From assembly GCF_014648695.1 (NCBI RefSeq), contig NZ_BMRP01000003.1, forward strand, positions 360,669-424,668: a DNA stretch of 64,000 nt. Direction: 5' to 3'. Below, in pieces: positions 27,676-39,941 of the stretch. The stretch comes from Streptomyces albospinus. Lineage in GTDB: Bacteria > Actinomycetota > Actinomycetes > Streptomycetales > Streptomycetaceae. How positions within the stretch are numbered: the first letter of the stretch is position 1; each line of letters begins with the position of its first letter. A model generated the notes under the pieces. The model was not told where the DNA came from. It ran no database searches and was given only the letters and a program-made list of their open reading frames with translations. The position numbers and the translations under genes are program-made.

Positions 27676-28590
27676 CTACGCCTGCTGCCGCTCCGGCGGG
27701 TCCGGCAGACCGTGCGGCATGAAGGGCCGACCGGTCACGAACTCCCGGAATTTCAGGGCCGCTGCGGATACGTAGGCGTCCTCGTTCCACACCAGGGTGA
27801 GCACGCGGTGACAGTCGGGGGCGTCGAGGCGCACCGCGGCGACCGGGGCGCGCGGGCCGACCCGGCGGGACATGGCCGGGACGAGGCCGATGCCCAGCCC
27901 GGCGCTGATCAGGTCCCCGGTCGCGCCCGGCTCGTCGCCCTCGCAGGACAGGACCGGGGTGAGCCCTTCCGAGGCGAACAGCCGCTCCAGCAGGGCGCGC
28001 GGCCAGCTCCCCGGGCGGGTGGTGACGAACGGCTCCTCGGCGATCTCGGGGATCGTCACGCTCTCCCGGTCCGCCAGCCGGTGCCCGCACGGCACGGCGA
28101 GCAGCACCTCCTCACGGGCAAGCTCGACGACGTGCAGGTCCGGCCCGGTCAGCGGCTGCGAGGCGATACAGAAGTCGACTTCCCTGGCGCGCAGTTGGCG
28201 CTCCATCTCCTCCGCGGTCGACTGGCGGAGCCGCACCTCGGCCCGCGGATGCGCGGCACGGAAGCCGCCCAGCATCTGACTGATCGTCAATAATGTCTCG
28301 GCGGCGACCGAGACCCTGCCGAGGACTTGGTCGCGGGCGTCCAGCAACGCCCGCCGCCCGTCGTCGAGTTCGCTCAGCGTTCGCTCGACATGGCGCAGGA
28401 AGGTCACACCGTACTGGTTGAGCCGGATGCGGCGGCCCCGCCGGTCGAAGAGCGGTGCGCCCAGCTCGGCTTCCAGCCGGGCGACGGCCCGGCTGAGCGA
28501 CGGCTGGGCGACCCGCAGCTCCTCGGCGGCCCGGCTGATGTGCTCGTAGCGCGCCACGACCTGGAAGTAGCGCAGCTGCAAGAGGTCCAT
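27676..28590 (-). CDS. LysR-family regulator divergent from L-glutamate oxidase
   Basis: This 304-residue LysR protein has the N-terminal winged helix MDLLQLRYFQVVARYEHISR with QPSLSRAVARLEAELGAPLF, then a substrate-binding effector domain (about 90-295). ATG 28590 is preceded by AGGAAAGG. It is transcribed away from the glutamate oxidase gene with a 421-bp shared intergenic region, the classical arrangement for a LysR protein controlling its divergent neighbour. The effector could be glutamate or 2-oxoglutarate; this is inference. Confidence 0.93.
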   Translation of the reverse strand: MDLLQLRYFQVVARYEHISRAAEELRVAQPSLSRAVARLEAELGAPLFDRRGRRIRLNQYGVTFLRHVERTLSELDDGRRALLDARDQVLGRVSVAAETLLTISQMLGGFRAAHPRAEVRLRQSTAEEMERQLRAREVDFCIASQPLTGPDLHVVELAREEVLLAVPCGHRLADRESVTIPEIAEEPFVTTRPGSWPRALLERLFASEGLTPVLSCEGDEPGATGDLISAGLGIGLVPAMSRRVGPRAPVAAVRLDAPDCHRVLTLVWNEDAYVSAAALKFREFVTGRPFMPHGLPDPPERQQA

Positions 28591-33011
<4,421 letters not shown>

Positions 33012-33015
<4 letters not shown>

Positions 33016-33104
33016 GCCCGGACGGCACCAGGTCCCCCGGCGCTCCGGCCACCGCATCGGCACCGGCCCACCCGCCCGCACACCGGGCCCGCCCCGAGGG
33101 CTAG
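33012..33104 (+). CDS. Possible 30-residue coupled ORF after the decarboxylase
   Basis: ATG 33012 overlaps the decarboxylase stop (ATGA). The frame encodes a Pro/Ala-rich 30-residue peptide ending at 33104, just before the terminator hairpin. It could be the stub of a lost third gene or simply a chance frame. Confidence 0.25.
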
Positions 33105-33110
33105 CCCGCC

Positions 33111-33142
33111 GCATGCCGCTCCCGGTGGTGGGGGCGGCATGC
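33111..33142 (+). terminator. 13-bp stem ending the glutamate oxidase operon
   Basis: GCATGCCGC (33111-33119) pairs with GCGGCATGC (33134-33142). A T-G wobble and CCC/GGG extend the stem inward to a six-base loop (33124-33129). Confidence 0.85.
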
Positions 33143-33801
33143 CGCATGATCACCCGCCGCACCGACGCCGCCCACCCCTGCCCACACGGTCACCTCGGAC
33201 CGCCGGCCGTCACCGGCACAGGGCGGTGCCGACGAGAGCCGGGGAACCGTCGCTGAGGTGCGGCGGCCTGATGTGGGGCCACGGCGGGGGCATCCCCGGC
33301 CACCGCACGCGCACCGGTGTCCCGCCGACGGCCGCGCGGTCACCGTCGTCGTCACGGCCGCCCCCGAGCGGCTCCCGGCACCCCCACGACCATGCCGTCC
33401 ACCTGTGTTCCGCCAGGTCGGACAGCCCACCCGGCAGACACCACGCCGCGGCACGGACGGGCCCGCAGACCCGCCTCGTGACGGTGCCGCCCGCGTGGCG
33501 CGCCACGAGCTGAGCACCCATGGAACGGCAGTTCACCACCAACGGCGGTGAACTGCCGAGAAGGACCAGCTGTTGCCCGGACCGGGGCGGCCCGGGCGCT
33601 GCTGGGTATCACTGAACAGCCGGCTGGATACGCGCGTCGCGTTCCGGACGCGCGCCGACCACCTCGTCGCCTGTTCACAGCCCGAGATGGCCGACCGCGA
33701 GTCCTACCGCGCCGACGCCCGCGTCCGTACCGGGCATGTCCGGCGGGCACGACGCCCTACGTAACCGAGCGCCGGCGCCGGACCGTTGCCGCTGCTGCCG
33801 G
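33143..33801. other. Gene-free region with two palindromes
   Basis: 660 bp between the decarboxylase operon and the chaplin gene. CGTGGCGCGCCACG (33493-33506) is a 14-bp palindrome. CGGCAGTTCACC (33526-33537) and GGTGAACTGCCG (33547-33558) form a perfect 12-bp hairpin with a nine-base loop. Open frames on both strands have no recognisable protein and no good start. Confidence 0.55.
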
Positions 33802-34347
33802 TCAGTTGTTGGCGGCGCGACGGCCCCGGCGGTAGAGCAGGGTGCCACCGGCCAGCAGCCCGACACTGCCCGCGATCGCCAGACCGGTCTGCGCACCACC
33901 GGTCTTCGCCAGCTGGGGGCGGGCGTGAGACACAACGTGGTGGTGGTGACGGTGGTTCCCGGTCTCGGGAGTGACCGCCGGCGCCTCCGGCGCCTCCGGA
34001 GCCTCCCGGTGGTGGACCGCCGACCGCTCGTGGTGCATCTGCGGCTGCTGCTCCTGCGCTCGGTGGTGCTTGTGGTGCTTGTGGTGCTTGTGCTCCCGCC
34101 GCTCGTGGCTCTTCGACACGTTGGCGCAACGGTTGCCGAAAGCGGGATTGAGCGCGCCGATCACATTCACGGTGTTACCGCAGGCGTTGATCGGGACGTG
34201 CAGGGGCACCTGAATCTGATTGCCGGACAGCACGCCGGGAGATCCGACAGCTGCCCCATCAGCACCGGCGTCGGCAACGGACGTGCCCGCCCCCGCGAGC
34301 AGCAGGCCGCCCGTGGCAACCGAAGCGGCAATGACCTTTTTGATCAC
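33802..34347 (-). CDS. Cell-wall-anchored chaplin with His-rich spacer
   Basis: This 181-residue secreted protein has a signal peptide ending near residue 27, then one chaplin domain (about 37-76: GVLSGNQIQVPLHVPIN, then CGNTVNVIGALNPAFGNRC). A long spacer (about 79-142) is packed with His, Lys and Glu. It ends with the sortase motif LAKTG (146-150), a hydrophobic helix and a basic tail. Chaplins are amyloid-forming surfactant proteins coating aerial hyphae. The known long chaplins have two chaplin domains; this one has one. The start is GTG 34347 after AAGGAGGAG. It is the first gene of the secreted-protein array. Confidence 0.95.
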   Translation of the reverse strand: MIKKVIAASVATGGLLLAGAGTSVADAGADGAAVGSPGVLSGNQIQVPLHVPINACGNTVNVIGALNPAFGNRCANVSKSHERREHKHHKHHKHHRAQEQQPQMHHERSAVHHREAPEAPEAPAVTPETGNHRHHHHVVSHARPQLAKTGGAQTGLAIAGSVGLLAGGTLLYRRGRRAANN

Positions 34348-34825
34348 GTGACTCCTCCTTGACAGTGCGGTCACGTCCGCGGACCGCACAACACACAACG
34401 AGCCCGAAGGAGGAAAGCTCCGAATGCGTCATTTCGATCACTCTTTCAGCTTGATATGTATGCTCGCACGGCTGAAGAGTGACACATATTCCTTTTTACA
34501 GAGATGCATCCACAACGATAATCAGCCCGGAAAATTCCGAGGCAGAAACCCGCCCCCACCGCCCGAAATCAATCGTATTTTCCGCAATATTTCGAGCCGC
34601 TCCGAGGGCGTCACACCCTCACCCCATTCGCCCTTCTGACCGCGCGAGCGGCTTCACACCGGCCCTTTGACAACTACCGGCAACCGTCGCACCCGCCCCA
34701 CCTCCTGAATTTCCCCGCACCTCGAAGGCGAACTCGCCGGACGACCGCGACAAACCCGCGCCGCGGCCGACCGAACGAGTCCGACCACTGCTCGCCCGGC
34801 CGATTCTCCAGCCGGCGTCAAGCGA
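34348..34825. promoter_or_regulatory. AT-rich chaplin upstream region with imperfect inverted repeat
   Basis: 478 bp, clearly AT-richer than the flanking DNA between about 34430 and 34600. CACTCTTTCAGC (34439-34450) and GCTGAAGAGTG (34471-34481) form an inverted repeat with one bulged base, about 95-135 bp upstream of the chaplin GTG. It may be an operator or the terminator of an upstream transcript. No gene seen. Confidence 0.5.
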
Positions 34826-35002
34826 TCAGCTCCCGAGCACGGGCAGCCGGCCGATGTGCAGAGGACCGATATCGGAGGTGGCCTTCACGGGGGCGCCGAG
34901 GATTCCGAGGACAGCGCCACCCGGACCGTCGGCGTGGGCGGGCATGGAAAGGGCTCCGGCGAGCGCGAAGGCCCCCAGAAGGGCGGCAAATACACGGCGC
35001 AT
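34826..35002 (-). CDS. Small secreted protein, 58 aa
   Basis: MRRVFAALLGAFALAGALSM is a classical signal peptide, followed by PAHA as cleavage site. The predicted mature peptide is only about 33 residues, without cysteine, Gly/Leu/Ile-rich (VLGILGAPVKATSDIGPLHI). GGAGCAGGAG lies 6-15 bases upstream of ATG 35002. I do not recognise the family. It sits between the chaplin and the first family A gene and may be a surface or signalling peptide; its role is unknown. Confidence 0.6.
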   Translation of the reverse strand: MRRVFAALLGAFALAGALSMPAHADGPGGAVLGILGAPVKATSDIGPLHIGRLPVLGS

Positions 35003-35441
35003 AGCTACTCCTGCTCCATTTCGTGGCGTTGGCGTGCCGGCACACGCCACCCTTGCACCCGCGCACCGCAGGCCCTGCCGTCCACGCCAAGCGGTCACCT
35101 GATCGCGCGATTGCGGGATGCGCGCTACCGAAAGCGCGACCGGCCATCACCCCGAAGACGCCCACAGAGCAGACGGCATGAAGACGTGAGGCTGATTTGC
35201 GGCACTGCCGGAAAAGAGTTGGGCGCCGTACAGCCGAACAGGTGGGTTGCCTCGCGAGATCTGCCTTCACGGGGTGCCCGACAGCGGCCAAAAACCGTGC
35301 ATGACCTGGGCAAATCACAAAACCTCAATCATACAATCCGGCGCGTCGTTAAGCGACTTCACGGATATTTACCACTAACATCTCTATCAGTACGAAATCG
35401 GTACTTCAGCGACACCATCCGCTCAACCCACCGGAGAAGAA
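35003..35441. other. Intergenic region between two divergent secreted-protein genes
   Basis: 439 bp separate the 58-aa protein from the first family A gene. The right part holds the shared upstream block (listed separately). The rest is moderately AT-rich; I see no gene. Confidence 0.5.
35336..35404 (+). promoter_or_regulatory. Shared upstream block, copy 1 (family A)
   Basis: Starts with ATCCGGCGCGTCG, continues with GGATATTT and ends with the near-palindrome GTACGAAATCGGTAC (35390-35404), 37 bp before the start codon. The same order and spacing recur upstream of the family A genes at 38608 and 42770. Probably a promoter with an operator. Confidence 0.65.
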
Positions 35442-35726
35442 ATGCGCAAGCTTCACAAGGCCGCTCTCGTCGCCGCTGTCCTCGGCAGCGTCAGCATCCT
35501 CGGTGCCGGCACCGCCTCTGCCGACGGCGGGGGAGGCGGCTCCCGCTTCGACATCAGGCAGAGCGCCCAGTGCAGATCGCACGACACCAACGTCGACATC
35601 CTTGGCGAGGTCGGGATCGCGAACGGCCTGGGCGGCAACCTGCTCGGCGGCGAGGGCGCACCGGGCGCGCAGTCCACCCACATGGGCTCGACCATGGGTT
35701 GCAGCAACGACGCATTCGGTAAGTAA
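35442..35726 (+). CDS. Family A small secreted protein, member A1
   Basis: This 94-residue protein has the signal peptide MRKLHKAALVAAVLGSVSIL (cleavage after ASA, about residue 27) and a mature part of about 67 residues. The family core runs from CRSHDTNVDILGEVG through GGEGAPGAQSTHMGS to GC, with two cysteines. A1 is the most diverged member in the middle (IANGLGGNLLGG instead of LNGLLGNALNG). The site GGAGAAGAAATG is shared with A4 and A5. A 20-bp terminator follows. No database family comes to mind; the resemblance to the chaplin core is discussed in the findings. Confidence 0.8.
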   Translation: MRKLHKAALVAAVLGSVSILGAGTASADGGGGGSRFDIRQSAQCRSHDTNVDILGEVGIANGLGGNLLGGEGAPGAQSTHMGSTMGCSNDAFGK

Positions 35727-35729
35727 CGG

Positions 35730-35777
35730 GAAGGAGTTCCGGCGTCCGGGCCGCAGGCCGGACGCCGGAACTCCTTC
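35730..35777 (+). terminator. Perfect 20-bp stem after A1
   Basis: Arms 35730-35749 and 35758-35777 are fully complementary, with an eight-base loop. It starts three bases after the A1 stop. Confidence 0.92.
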
Positions 35778-35928
35778 ATGCTCTCCCCCGGCCCCCGCGG
35801 CCAACCGATCCGTCACGAACCGGCAGCGCCGGCCGGCAATCCCCCCAAGCAGGCCGCCCACAAATCGAGTTGACCCCGACCCGGCGGCAACGCACAGCAA
35901 AGCAGCCCTCACAGGCAGAAGTAGCCAC

Positions 35929-35974
35929 TGACTCCGGGGCGACGGCAGCACCTTCCGCCGTCGCCCCGGAGTCA
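35929..35974. terminator. Perfect 18-bp stem, orphan hairpin
   Basis: Arms 35929-35946 and 35957-35974 are fully complementary, with a ten-base loop. It is about 200 bp from either neighbouring gene, so it may be the terminator of a lost gene or a second barrier between convergent transcripts. Confidence 0.75.
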
Positions 35975-36117
35975 TACATGCAGACGGCACCCCACCGACC
36001 GCTCGGCACGGACCGCTGAGACATCGTCCGCGGGCACCCCCACCACAGAACCCGGGCAACCCGGACGCGCTACCGGTCGCCGGCGAGCAGGCCGCCCGCC
36101 TCACCAGGGCATCGCAA

Positions 36118-36147
36118 AGCCGGGCACAGGATCAACCTGGCCCGGCT
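36118..36147 (-). terminator. Interrupted stem after C1
   Basis: AGCCGGG (36118-36124) pairs with CCCGGCT (36141-36147). Inside, CAGG pairs with CCTG around the loop ATCAA. It lies 17 bp past the C1 stop. Confidence 0.75.
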
Positions 36148-36163
36148 ATCGATCGCGTGAGGT

Positions 36164-36511
36164 TCAGAAGTCGATATGCGGGCGCTTGAAGCCCCTGGGG
36201 AGCCGGAACCCGTTGGAGCAGTTCATGTGCGGACCGATCTCGGTGTCCCCCCGGCTCAGCAGGCCGTTCTCGGGCCAGATCAGACGCTGCCGGGACGCCG
36301 TCGCGCACCTCTGCATCTGCCTGATGACGACGTGCTTGCCTTCCCTGGTGGTGAAGGCGGTCGCGCTCCTGTGGACGCAACTCTTGTCGCCCACGACGCC
36401 ACGGTCGCAGCCACCGGCTCCCGAGGCATACGCCTGAGGGGCCACGGCACCCATTGCGGCAACGCCGCCCAGAAGTACCGCGATTGCTGCGATCTGATTC
36501 CGACTGAACAT
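36164..36511 (-). CDS. Family C small secreted protein, member C1
   Basis: A 115-residue protein: signal peptide MFSRNQIAAIAVLLGGVAAM, cleavage after YAS near residue 30, mature part with four cysteines. It aligns with C2 at 39023 through C-x(n)-C-V/L-x-RS, a QxQxC segment and a final GPxxxCSN. The C-terminal tail is basic (RGFKRPHIDF). The upstream bases (CACCCGGGCAYCGATC, then AAAGGAACGCRGTAC before ATG) are nearly the same in C1 and C2. It lies 128 bp downstream of A2 on the same strand. No known family recognised. Confidence 0.7.
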   Translation of the reverse strand: MFSRNQIAAIAVLLGGVAAMGAVAPQAYASGAGGCDRGVVGDKSCVHRSATAFTTREGKHVVIRQMQRCATASRQRLIWPENGLLSRGDTEIGPHMNCSNGFRLPRGFKRPHIDF

Positions 36512-36592
36512 GTACCGCGTTCCTTTGCGATCGATGCCCGGGTGCGAAGCACCGCGAACGGTGCGCACCCGGGCCTGACGAATACCGAAAGA

Positions 36593-36632
36593 GGGTTCTG
36601 GTGCCCGACCTTCAGGCCGGACGCCAGAACCC
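36593..36632 (-). terminator. Hairpin after A2
   Basis: GGGTTCTGG (36593-36601) pairs with CCAGAACCC (36624-36632); a GC-rich interior can extend it imperfectly. It lies 7 bp past the A2 stop and before C1. Confidence 0.8.
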
Positions 36633-36639
36633 CTTCCAG

Positions 36640-37209
36640 TTACCTGCGGGGGAGGGCGACGTTGTCGCAGCCCATGCGCGAACCCTGGTGGGTGTGCTGC
36701 CCACCGGGGGCACCCTCGCCGTTGAGCGCGTTGCCCAACACACCGTTCAGCACCCCGACCTGGCCGAGGACATCGACGTTCAGGTCATGCGACCGACACT
36801 GAGCGGCCTGCTTGATGTCGATCTTCTTCTCTTCACGGCGCCCCGACTCCTGAGCCGGACCCTGCTGAACCGGCTCCGCAACCTGCGGGGCCGGAGCCTG
36901 CTGGACCGGCTGCGGAGCGGGAGCCTGCTGGACCGGCTGCGGAGCGGCCTGCGGGGCCGGAGCCTGCTGAACCGGCTGCGGAGCGGGAGCCTGCTGGACC
37001 GGCTGCGGAGCGGCCTGCGGAGCCGGCTGCGGGGCGGCCTGCTCGCCGCCGTACCCGCCGCCGCCACGCGAAGTGGCCCCCGAGGCGGACGATGAAACGG
37101 CCCAGGCGTTGGCCTCCGGCCCGCCGTCAGCGATGCTGACTCCGGCACCTACGGTGGACAGGCAGCCGACCGCTGCGACGACGATGGCGACTCGTTGAAG
37201 TGTGCGCAT
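36640..37209 (-). CDS. Family A secreted protein with Pro/Gln-rich linker, A2
   Basis: This 189-residue protein has three parts. The signal peptide (MRTLQRVAIVVAAVGCLSTV) resembles those of family B. A linker (about 55-120) repeats the heptapeptide-like units QPVQQAPAPQ and QAAPQPVQ. The C-terminal 65 residues are a typical family A domain (CRSHDLNVDVLGQVGVLNG then GNALNGEG, last Cys in MGCDN). It thus joins a family B-type N-terminus to a family A C-terminus. The bases just upstream of its ATG resemble those of the family B genes at 41521 and 43583. A spacer to hold the domain away from the wall is likely. Confidence 0.8.
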   Translation of the reverse strand: MRTLQRVAIVVAAVGCLSTVGAGVSIADGGPEANAWAVSSSASGATSRGGGGYGGEQAAPQPAPQAAPQPVQQAPAPQPVQQAPAPQAAPQPVQQAPAPQPVQQAPAPQVAEPVQQGPAQESGRREEKKIDIKQAAQCRSHDLNVDVLGQVGVLNGVLGNALNGEGAPGGQHTHQGSRMGCDNVALPRR

Positions 37210-38034
37210 GGAACCCTTGATCCTTGATTGCGTGTGGATGGAGATGACATGCCTTGACTACTTAGTGTGAGTATATGCACACCAACTGTAACCAATCGTG
37301 CATTTCCTCCCGATACACACTTCGTGTCGAGCCCGCAACAGGAGCCCCCTCCCTAAAGCCTGCGACAGGCACTCGCCGCCACGCACTCCAGCACCCGGAA
37401 AAGCGACCGGCGACCCCCCGGCACCTCCCCTCTGAATTCACGCCGGAAGATTCCCAACGAGGCCCGCACGGCAGACCAGTTGAGCCCGACAAAGCTCGCC
37501 GAGGACGCGCATGACGGAGCTACCGACAAAAGGAAGGACGACGACGACGCGAACCCTTCCCCTACTCTCTCCGGGGGAGAAACGAGACGCCCCCCCGACA
37601 GGGTCACGGAAGCCGATCCACAGTCACCCATTTGCCCTCGCCGTCAACACGGGCCCCGCCCACACACCTCTTTGCGGCACCCCCACCGCCGAGACAGCCG
37701 CACTCGCCGAATTCCCGGCAAACACAGCGGGTTTCGGCAGACCGGCCTCTCCCCAGGACCAACGAAAGGGGAGACCGTGGAGCTCTAATGTGCTGCCGCG
37801 GCCGACCCGTTGCCGCATAGTGAGTCCATCGCCCGACGGCTCACCACTTCCGACTCCCACCGCCCAACCAGGCGGAACTCACTACGCCGTCACACACCCG
37901 CGAAAAGCTTCCGCCGCACCTCGACACAAAGCGCGCAACGGAGTGGAACCCCCAGTTTGACTACTGCTAGTGTTCGCGCGGTCACAACCAGCAACTAGGT
38001 CTCCTTGTATAGGGACCGAAGGGTCGAGGGTTCC
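37210..38034. other. Divergent intergenic region A2 / B1, no gene seen
   Basis: 825 bp between divergent starts. The A2-proximal part (about 37210-37330) is AT-rich and should hold its promoter; the B1-proximal part has GTTCGCGCGGTCACAACC and a TAGGTCTCC element. Open frames on both strands look like shadow frames with no good start or known motif. Confidence 0.5.
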
Positions 38035-38280
38035 ATGCGCAAGCTTCAGCAGGTCATGCTCGTCGCCGCCGCGGCCGGCAGTCTGTCCGCCATCGGTGCC
38101 GGAGCCGGCACCGCCTACGCCCACGATGGCGGCAAGGCGCGGCTGAACGACATCTTCCGCCCCTACCAGGAGTGCAGCCCGCAGACGTTCGCCGAGTCGA
38201 ACCTCCCGCTCGGCGTGCTCGCCGTGCCCGAAACGTTCGGCACCACCTGCGGCCAGTTCAACCACGCCTTCACCAAGTAA
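38035..38280 (+). CDS. Family B small secreted protein, member B1
   Basis: An 81-residue protein with signal peptide MRKLQQVMLVAAAAGSLSAI (cleavage after AYA, about residue 29). The short mature part has the family B core FRPYQECSPQTFAESNLPLG and LAVPETFGTTC with two cysteines. The same core is found in B2 (43092-43583) behind a Pro/Gln linker; B1 has no linker. I do not know this family from the literature. A strong hairpin follows. Confidence 0.75.
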   Translation: MRKLQQVMLVAAAAGSLSAIGAGAGTAYAHDGGKARLNDIFRPYQECSPQTFAESNLPLGVLAVPETFGTTCGQFNHAFTK

Positions 38281-38316
38281 GGAAGTCGTCGGGGCAGCCG
38301 CACCCGACGCCGATCG

Positions 38317-38350
38317 CGGGCCCTTCGGGAATGTTCCCCCGAAGGGCCCG
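38317..38350 (+). terminator. Perfect 13-bp stem after B1
   Basis: CGGGCCCTTCGGG (38317-38329) and CCCGAAGGGCCCG (38338-38350), loop of eight bases. Confidence 0.92.
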
Positions 38351-38503
38351 TTCGCTTGCGCCCGACCGGAGGAGTCGTATGCGGTGCGACCGAACGAGTG
38401 GTTCACCGCGGAGCTCTTGAGTCCGCCCCGGCCCGTTGAACCCCCTACCCGCCCGGAACATGGGACCGTTCCGGGGCCGAAGCCCGTTCACGACGCTCAT
38501 AGC

Positions 38504-38570
38504 ATCCGGCGCGTCGCTCAGCAACTGCGGATCTTTCGTATTAACTTTCCGCAACTGTACGAAGTCGATC
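38504..38570 (+). promoter_or_regulatory. Shared upstream block, copy 2 (family A)
   Basis: ATCCGGCGCGTCGCTCA, then GGATCTTTCGTATTA, then TGTACGAAGTCGATC ending at 38570, 37 bp before the A3 start. The order and spacing match copies 1 and 3, but the right half of the palindrome is GATC instead of GGTAC. Confidence 0.65.
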
Positions 38571-38607
38571 GCTCACAGATCGCTCCGCTCAATCTATGGA
38601 GAAGATA

Positions 38608-38895
38608 ATGCGCAAGCTTCACAAGGTTGCTGTCGTCGCCGTCGCCCTCGGCAGCGTCGGCTTCTTCGGCGCCGGTACCTCGTACGCCTACGGCGGGCAG
38701 GGCGGCGGAAGCCACGTCAACGTCGGTCAGGGTTCCCAGTGCCGCACGCACGACCTGAACGTCGACGTCCTCGGGGAGGTCGGGATCCTCAACGGCGTGC
38801 TGGCCAACGCGATCAACGGCGAGGGCTCCGCGGGCGCGCAGGCCACCCCGATGGGCTCGGGGTTGGGCTGCAACAACAGCGCCCTCAGCAAGTAG
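38608..38895 (+). CDS. Family A small secreted protein, member A3
   Basis: A 95-residue protein: signal peptide MRKLHKVAVVAVALGSVGFF, cleavage near SYA, a short Gly-rich segment, then the family core CRTHDLNVDVLGEVGILNG with ANAINGEGSAGAQATPMGS and a final GCNN. ATG 38608 is chosen over ATG 38596, because GGAG at 38599 fits only the former. It is followed by a terminator and, 127 bp later, by C2, repeating the A2-C1 arrangement. Confidence 0.8.
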   Translation: MRKLHKVAVVAVALGSVGFFGAGTSYAYGGQGGGSHVNVGQGSQCRTHDLNVDVLGEVGILNGVLANAINGEGSAGAQATPMGSGLGCNNSALSK

Positions 38896-38902
38896 CCGGA
38901 AG

Positions 38903-38943
38903 GGGTTCCGGTGTTCGGTCCTCGGGCCCGGGCACCGGAACCC
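38903..38943 (+). terminator. Perfect 11-bp stem after A3
   Basis: GGGTTCCGGTG (38903-38913) pairs with CACCGGAACCC (38933-38943). It starts 8 bp after the A3 stop. C2 lies beyond it, so C2 needs its own promoter or read-through. Confidence 0.9.
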
Positions 38944-39022
38944 TCTGGCATTCTCCAGGCTCGGGCGCGGACCGGCACACGCCACTTCACACCCGGGCAC
39001 CGATCACAAAGGAACGCAGTAC

Positions 39023-39373
39023 ATGTTCAGTCGGAAGAAGATCGCAGCCATCACGGCACTCCTGGGCGGCCTCGCCGCAACCTGCGCCGTCATCCCCCAG
39101 GCACACGCTGCGGACAACACGGGTCTGTGCCGCCGCGACGCACAGGGCAATGTCACCTGCCTCCAGAGAAGCACCGGGCCGACCCAAGACGGCAGCTACA
39201 CCCTCAACCAGACACAGAGCTGTAATCCGACGAAGCCCGTGTCAATCCCCGCGCAGGGCGTGCTCAACCCGGGCGTCACGCAGGTCGGACCCGCTGTGAC
39301 CTGCTCCAACGTGGCACCCGCGCCCGGCGAGCAGGCACCCGTGTCCAGCGACCAGCTGCCCTCGATGGACTGA
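39023..39373 (+). CDS. Family C small secreted protein, member C2
   Basis: A 116-residue protein with signal peptide MFSRKKIAAITALLGGLAAT (cleavage after AHA near residue 29) and four cysteines in the mature part: LCRRD, TCLQRS, QSCNP and VTCSN. The C-terminus is Pro/Ser-rich without charge clusters, unlike C1. Upstream sequence and distance from A3 mirror C1 and A2. AAAGGAACGCAGTAC provides the ribosome-binding site for ATG 39023. Function unknown. Confidence 0.72.
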   Translation: MFSRKKIAAITALLGGLAATCAVIPQAHAADNTGLCRRDAQGNVTCLQRSTGPTQDGSYTLNQTQSCNPTKPVSIPAQGVLNPGVTQVGPAVTCSNVAPAPGEQAPVSSDQLPSMD

Positions 39374-39570
39374 GCCCCACTGGCGAGCCGCTGCGCGAGG
39401 GGTCGGCAGGCAGTGCACGAGACAGGTCTCCCTACCTCCTCGGCCACGACCAGCCGGGGGCAGAGCCCCGCCCATCAGCGAGGCACCACTCGCACCGCAC
39501 AGGCCCGCCGTCGGCTGCTTCCCCAATCCGCTTGAACCTGGGTGACGGCTGATAGCACCCCCCAAATAGT

Positions 39571-39607
39571 GGATGGCCGGACCGAGTTGACCTCGGTCCG
39601 GCCATCC
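39571..39607. terminator. Perfect 16-bp stem
   Basis: GGATGGCCGGACCGAG (39571-39586) and CTCGGTCCGGCCATCC (39592-39607) with loop TTGAC. It is about 200 bp downstream of C2, usable in both directions. Confidence 0.88.
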
Positions 39608-39869
39608 GCTGTTCGCTACCTGCACGAGCGCAGAAATCCCGGAGTCGCACCACCGCCATCGCCCTCCGAATCCGGCCGCACCCGGCACGCCCACTACTGC
39701 CGGTTCCCGGCCGGCCGACAGCTGCCCGGCCGGCGAACAAGTCCCGGTGAGTTCTGACACAGCGTCACTCAGTACCTTCAACAGCCCGGCCCGGCAGCCG
39801 TATCCAGCGCGTCGACGACATCAATAGGCCCTGCGGAGCGACGACCTCGGACCTGCCCATAAACAAAAA

Positions 39870-39908
39870 GGGTCCCGGCGCCGGGCTCGAAGCCCGGCGC
39901 CGGGACCC
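39870..39908 (-). terminator. Perfect 18-bp stem with U-tract after A4
   Basis: Arms 39870-39887 and 39891-39908 with loop CGA. On the minus strand the stem is followed by CTTTTTGTTT, a classical intrinsic terminator, 33 bp past the A4 stop. Confidence 0.95.
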
Positions 39909-39941
39909 CTCCCGGTCGGTTTCTGCGCGATGGTCCGTCGC

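Larger units (their letters stand above)
35727..36163. other. Gene-free interval between A1 and C1
   Basis: 437 bp containing three hairpins (listed separately) and no credible gene. Confidence 0.55.
38281..38607. other. Interval B1-A3: terminator and shared upstream block
   Basis: 327 bp. The first 70 hold the B1 terminator and the last 105 hold the shared block of A3; nothing else recognisable. Confidence 0.6.
39374..39941. other. Gene-free interval between C2 and A4
   Basis: 568 bp between convergent genes. It holds two strong hairpins (39571-39607 and 39870-39908). Nothing else recognised. Confidence 0.55.

Noticed and set aside
36780..37148. Minus-strand Arg/Ser-rich frame overlapping A2
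   Set aside because: Alternative frame of the Pro/Gln repeat; repeats in DNA produce repeats in all frames.
37480..37960. Plus-strand frames of 100-150 codons upstream of B1
   Set aside because: They overlap each other in different frames, lack good starts and look like random translation of the intergenic region.
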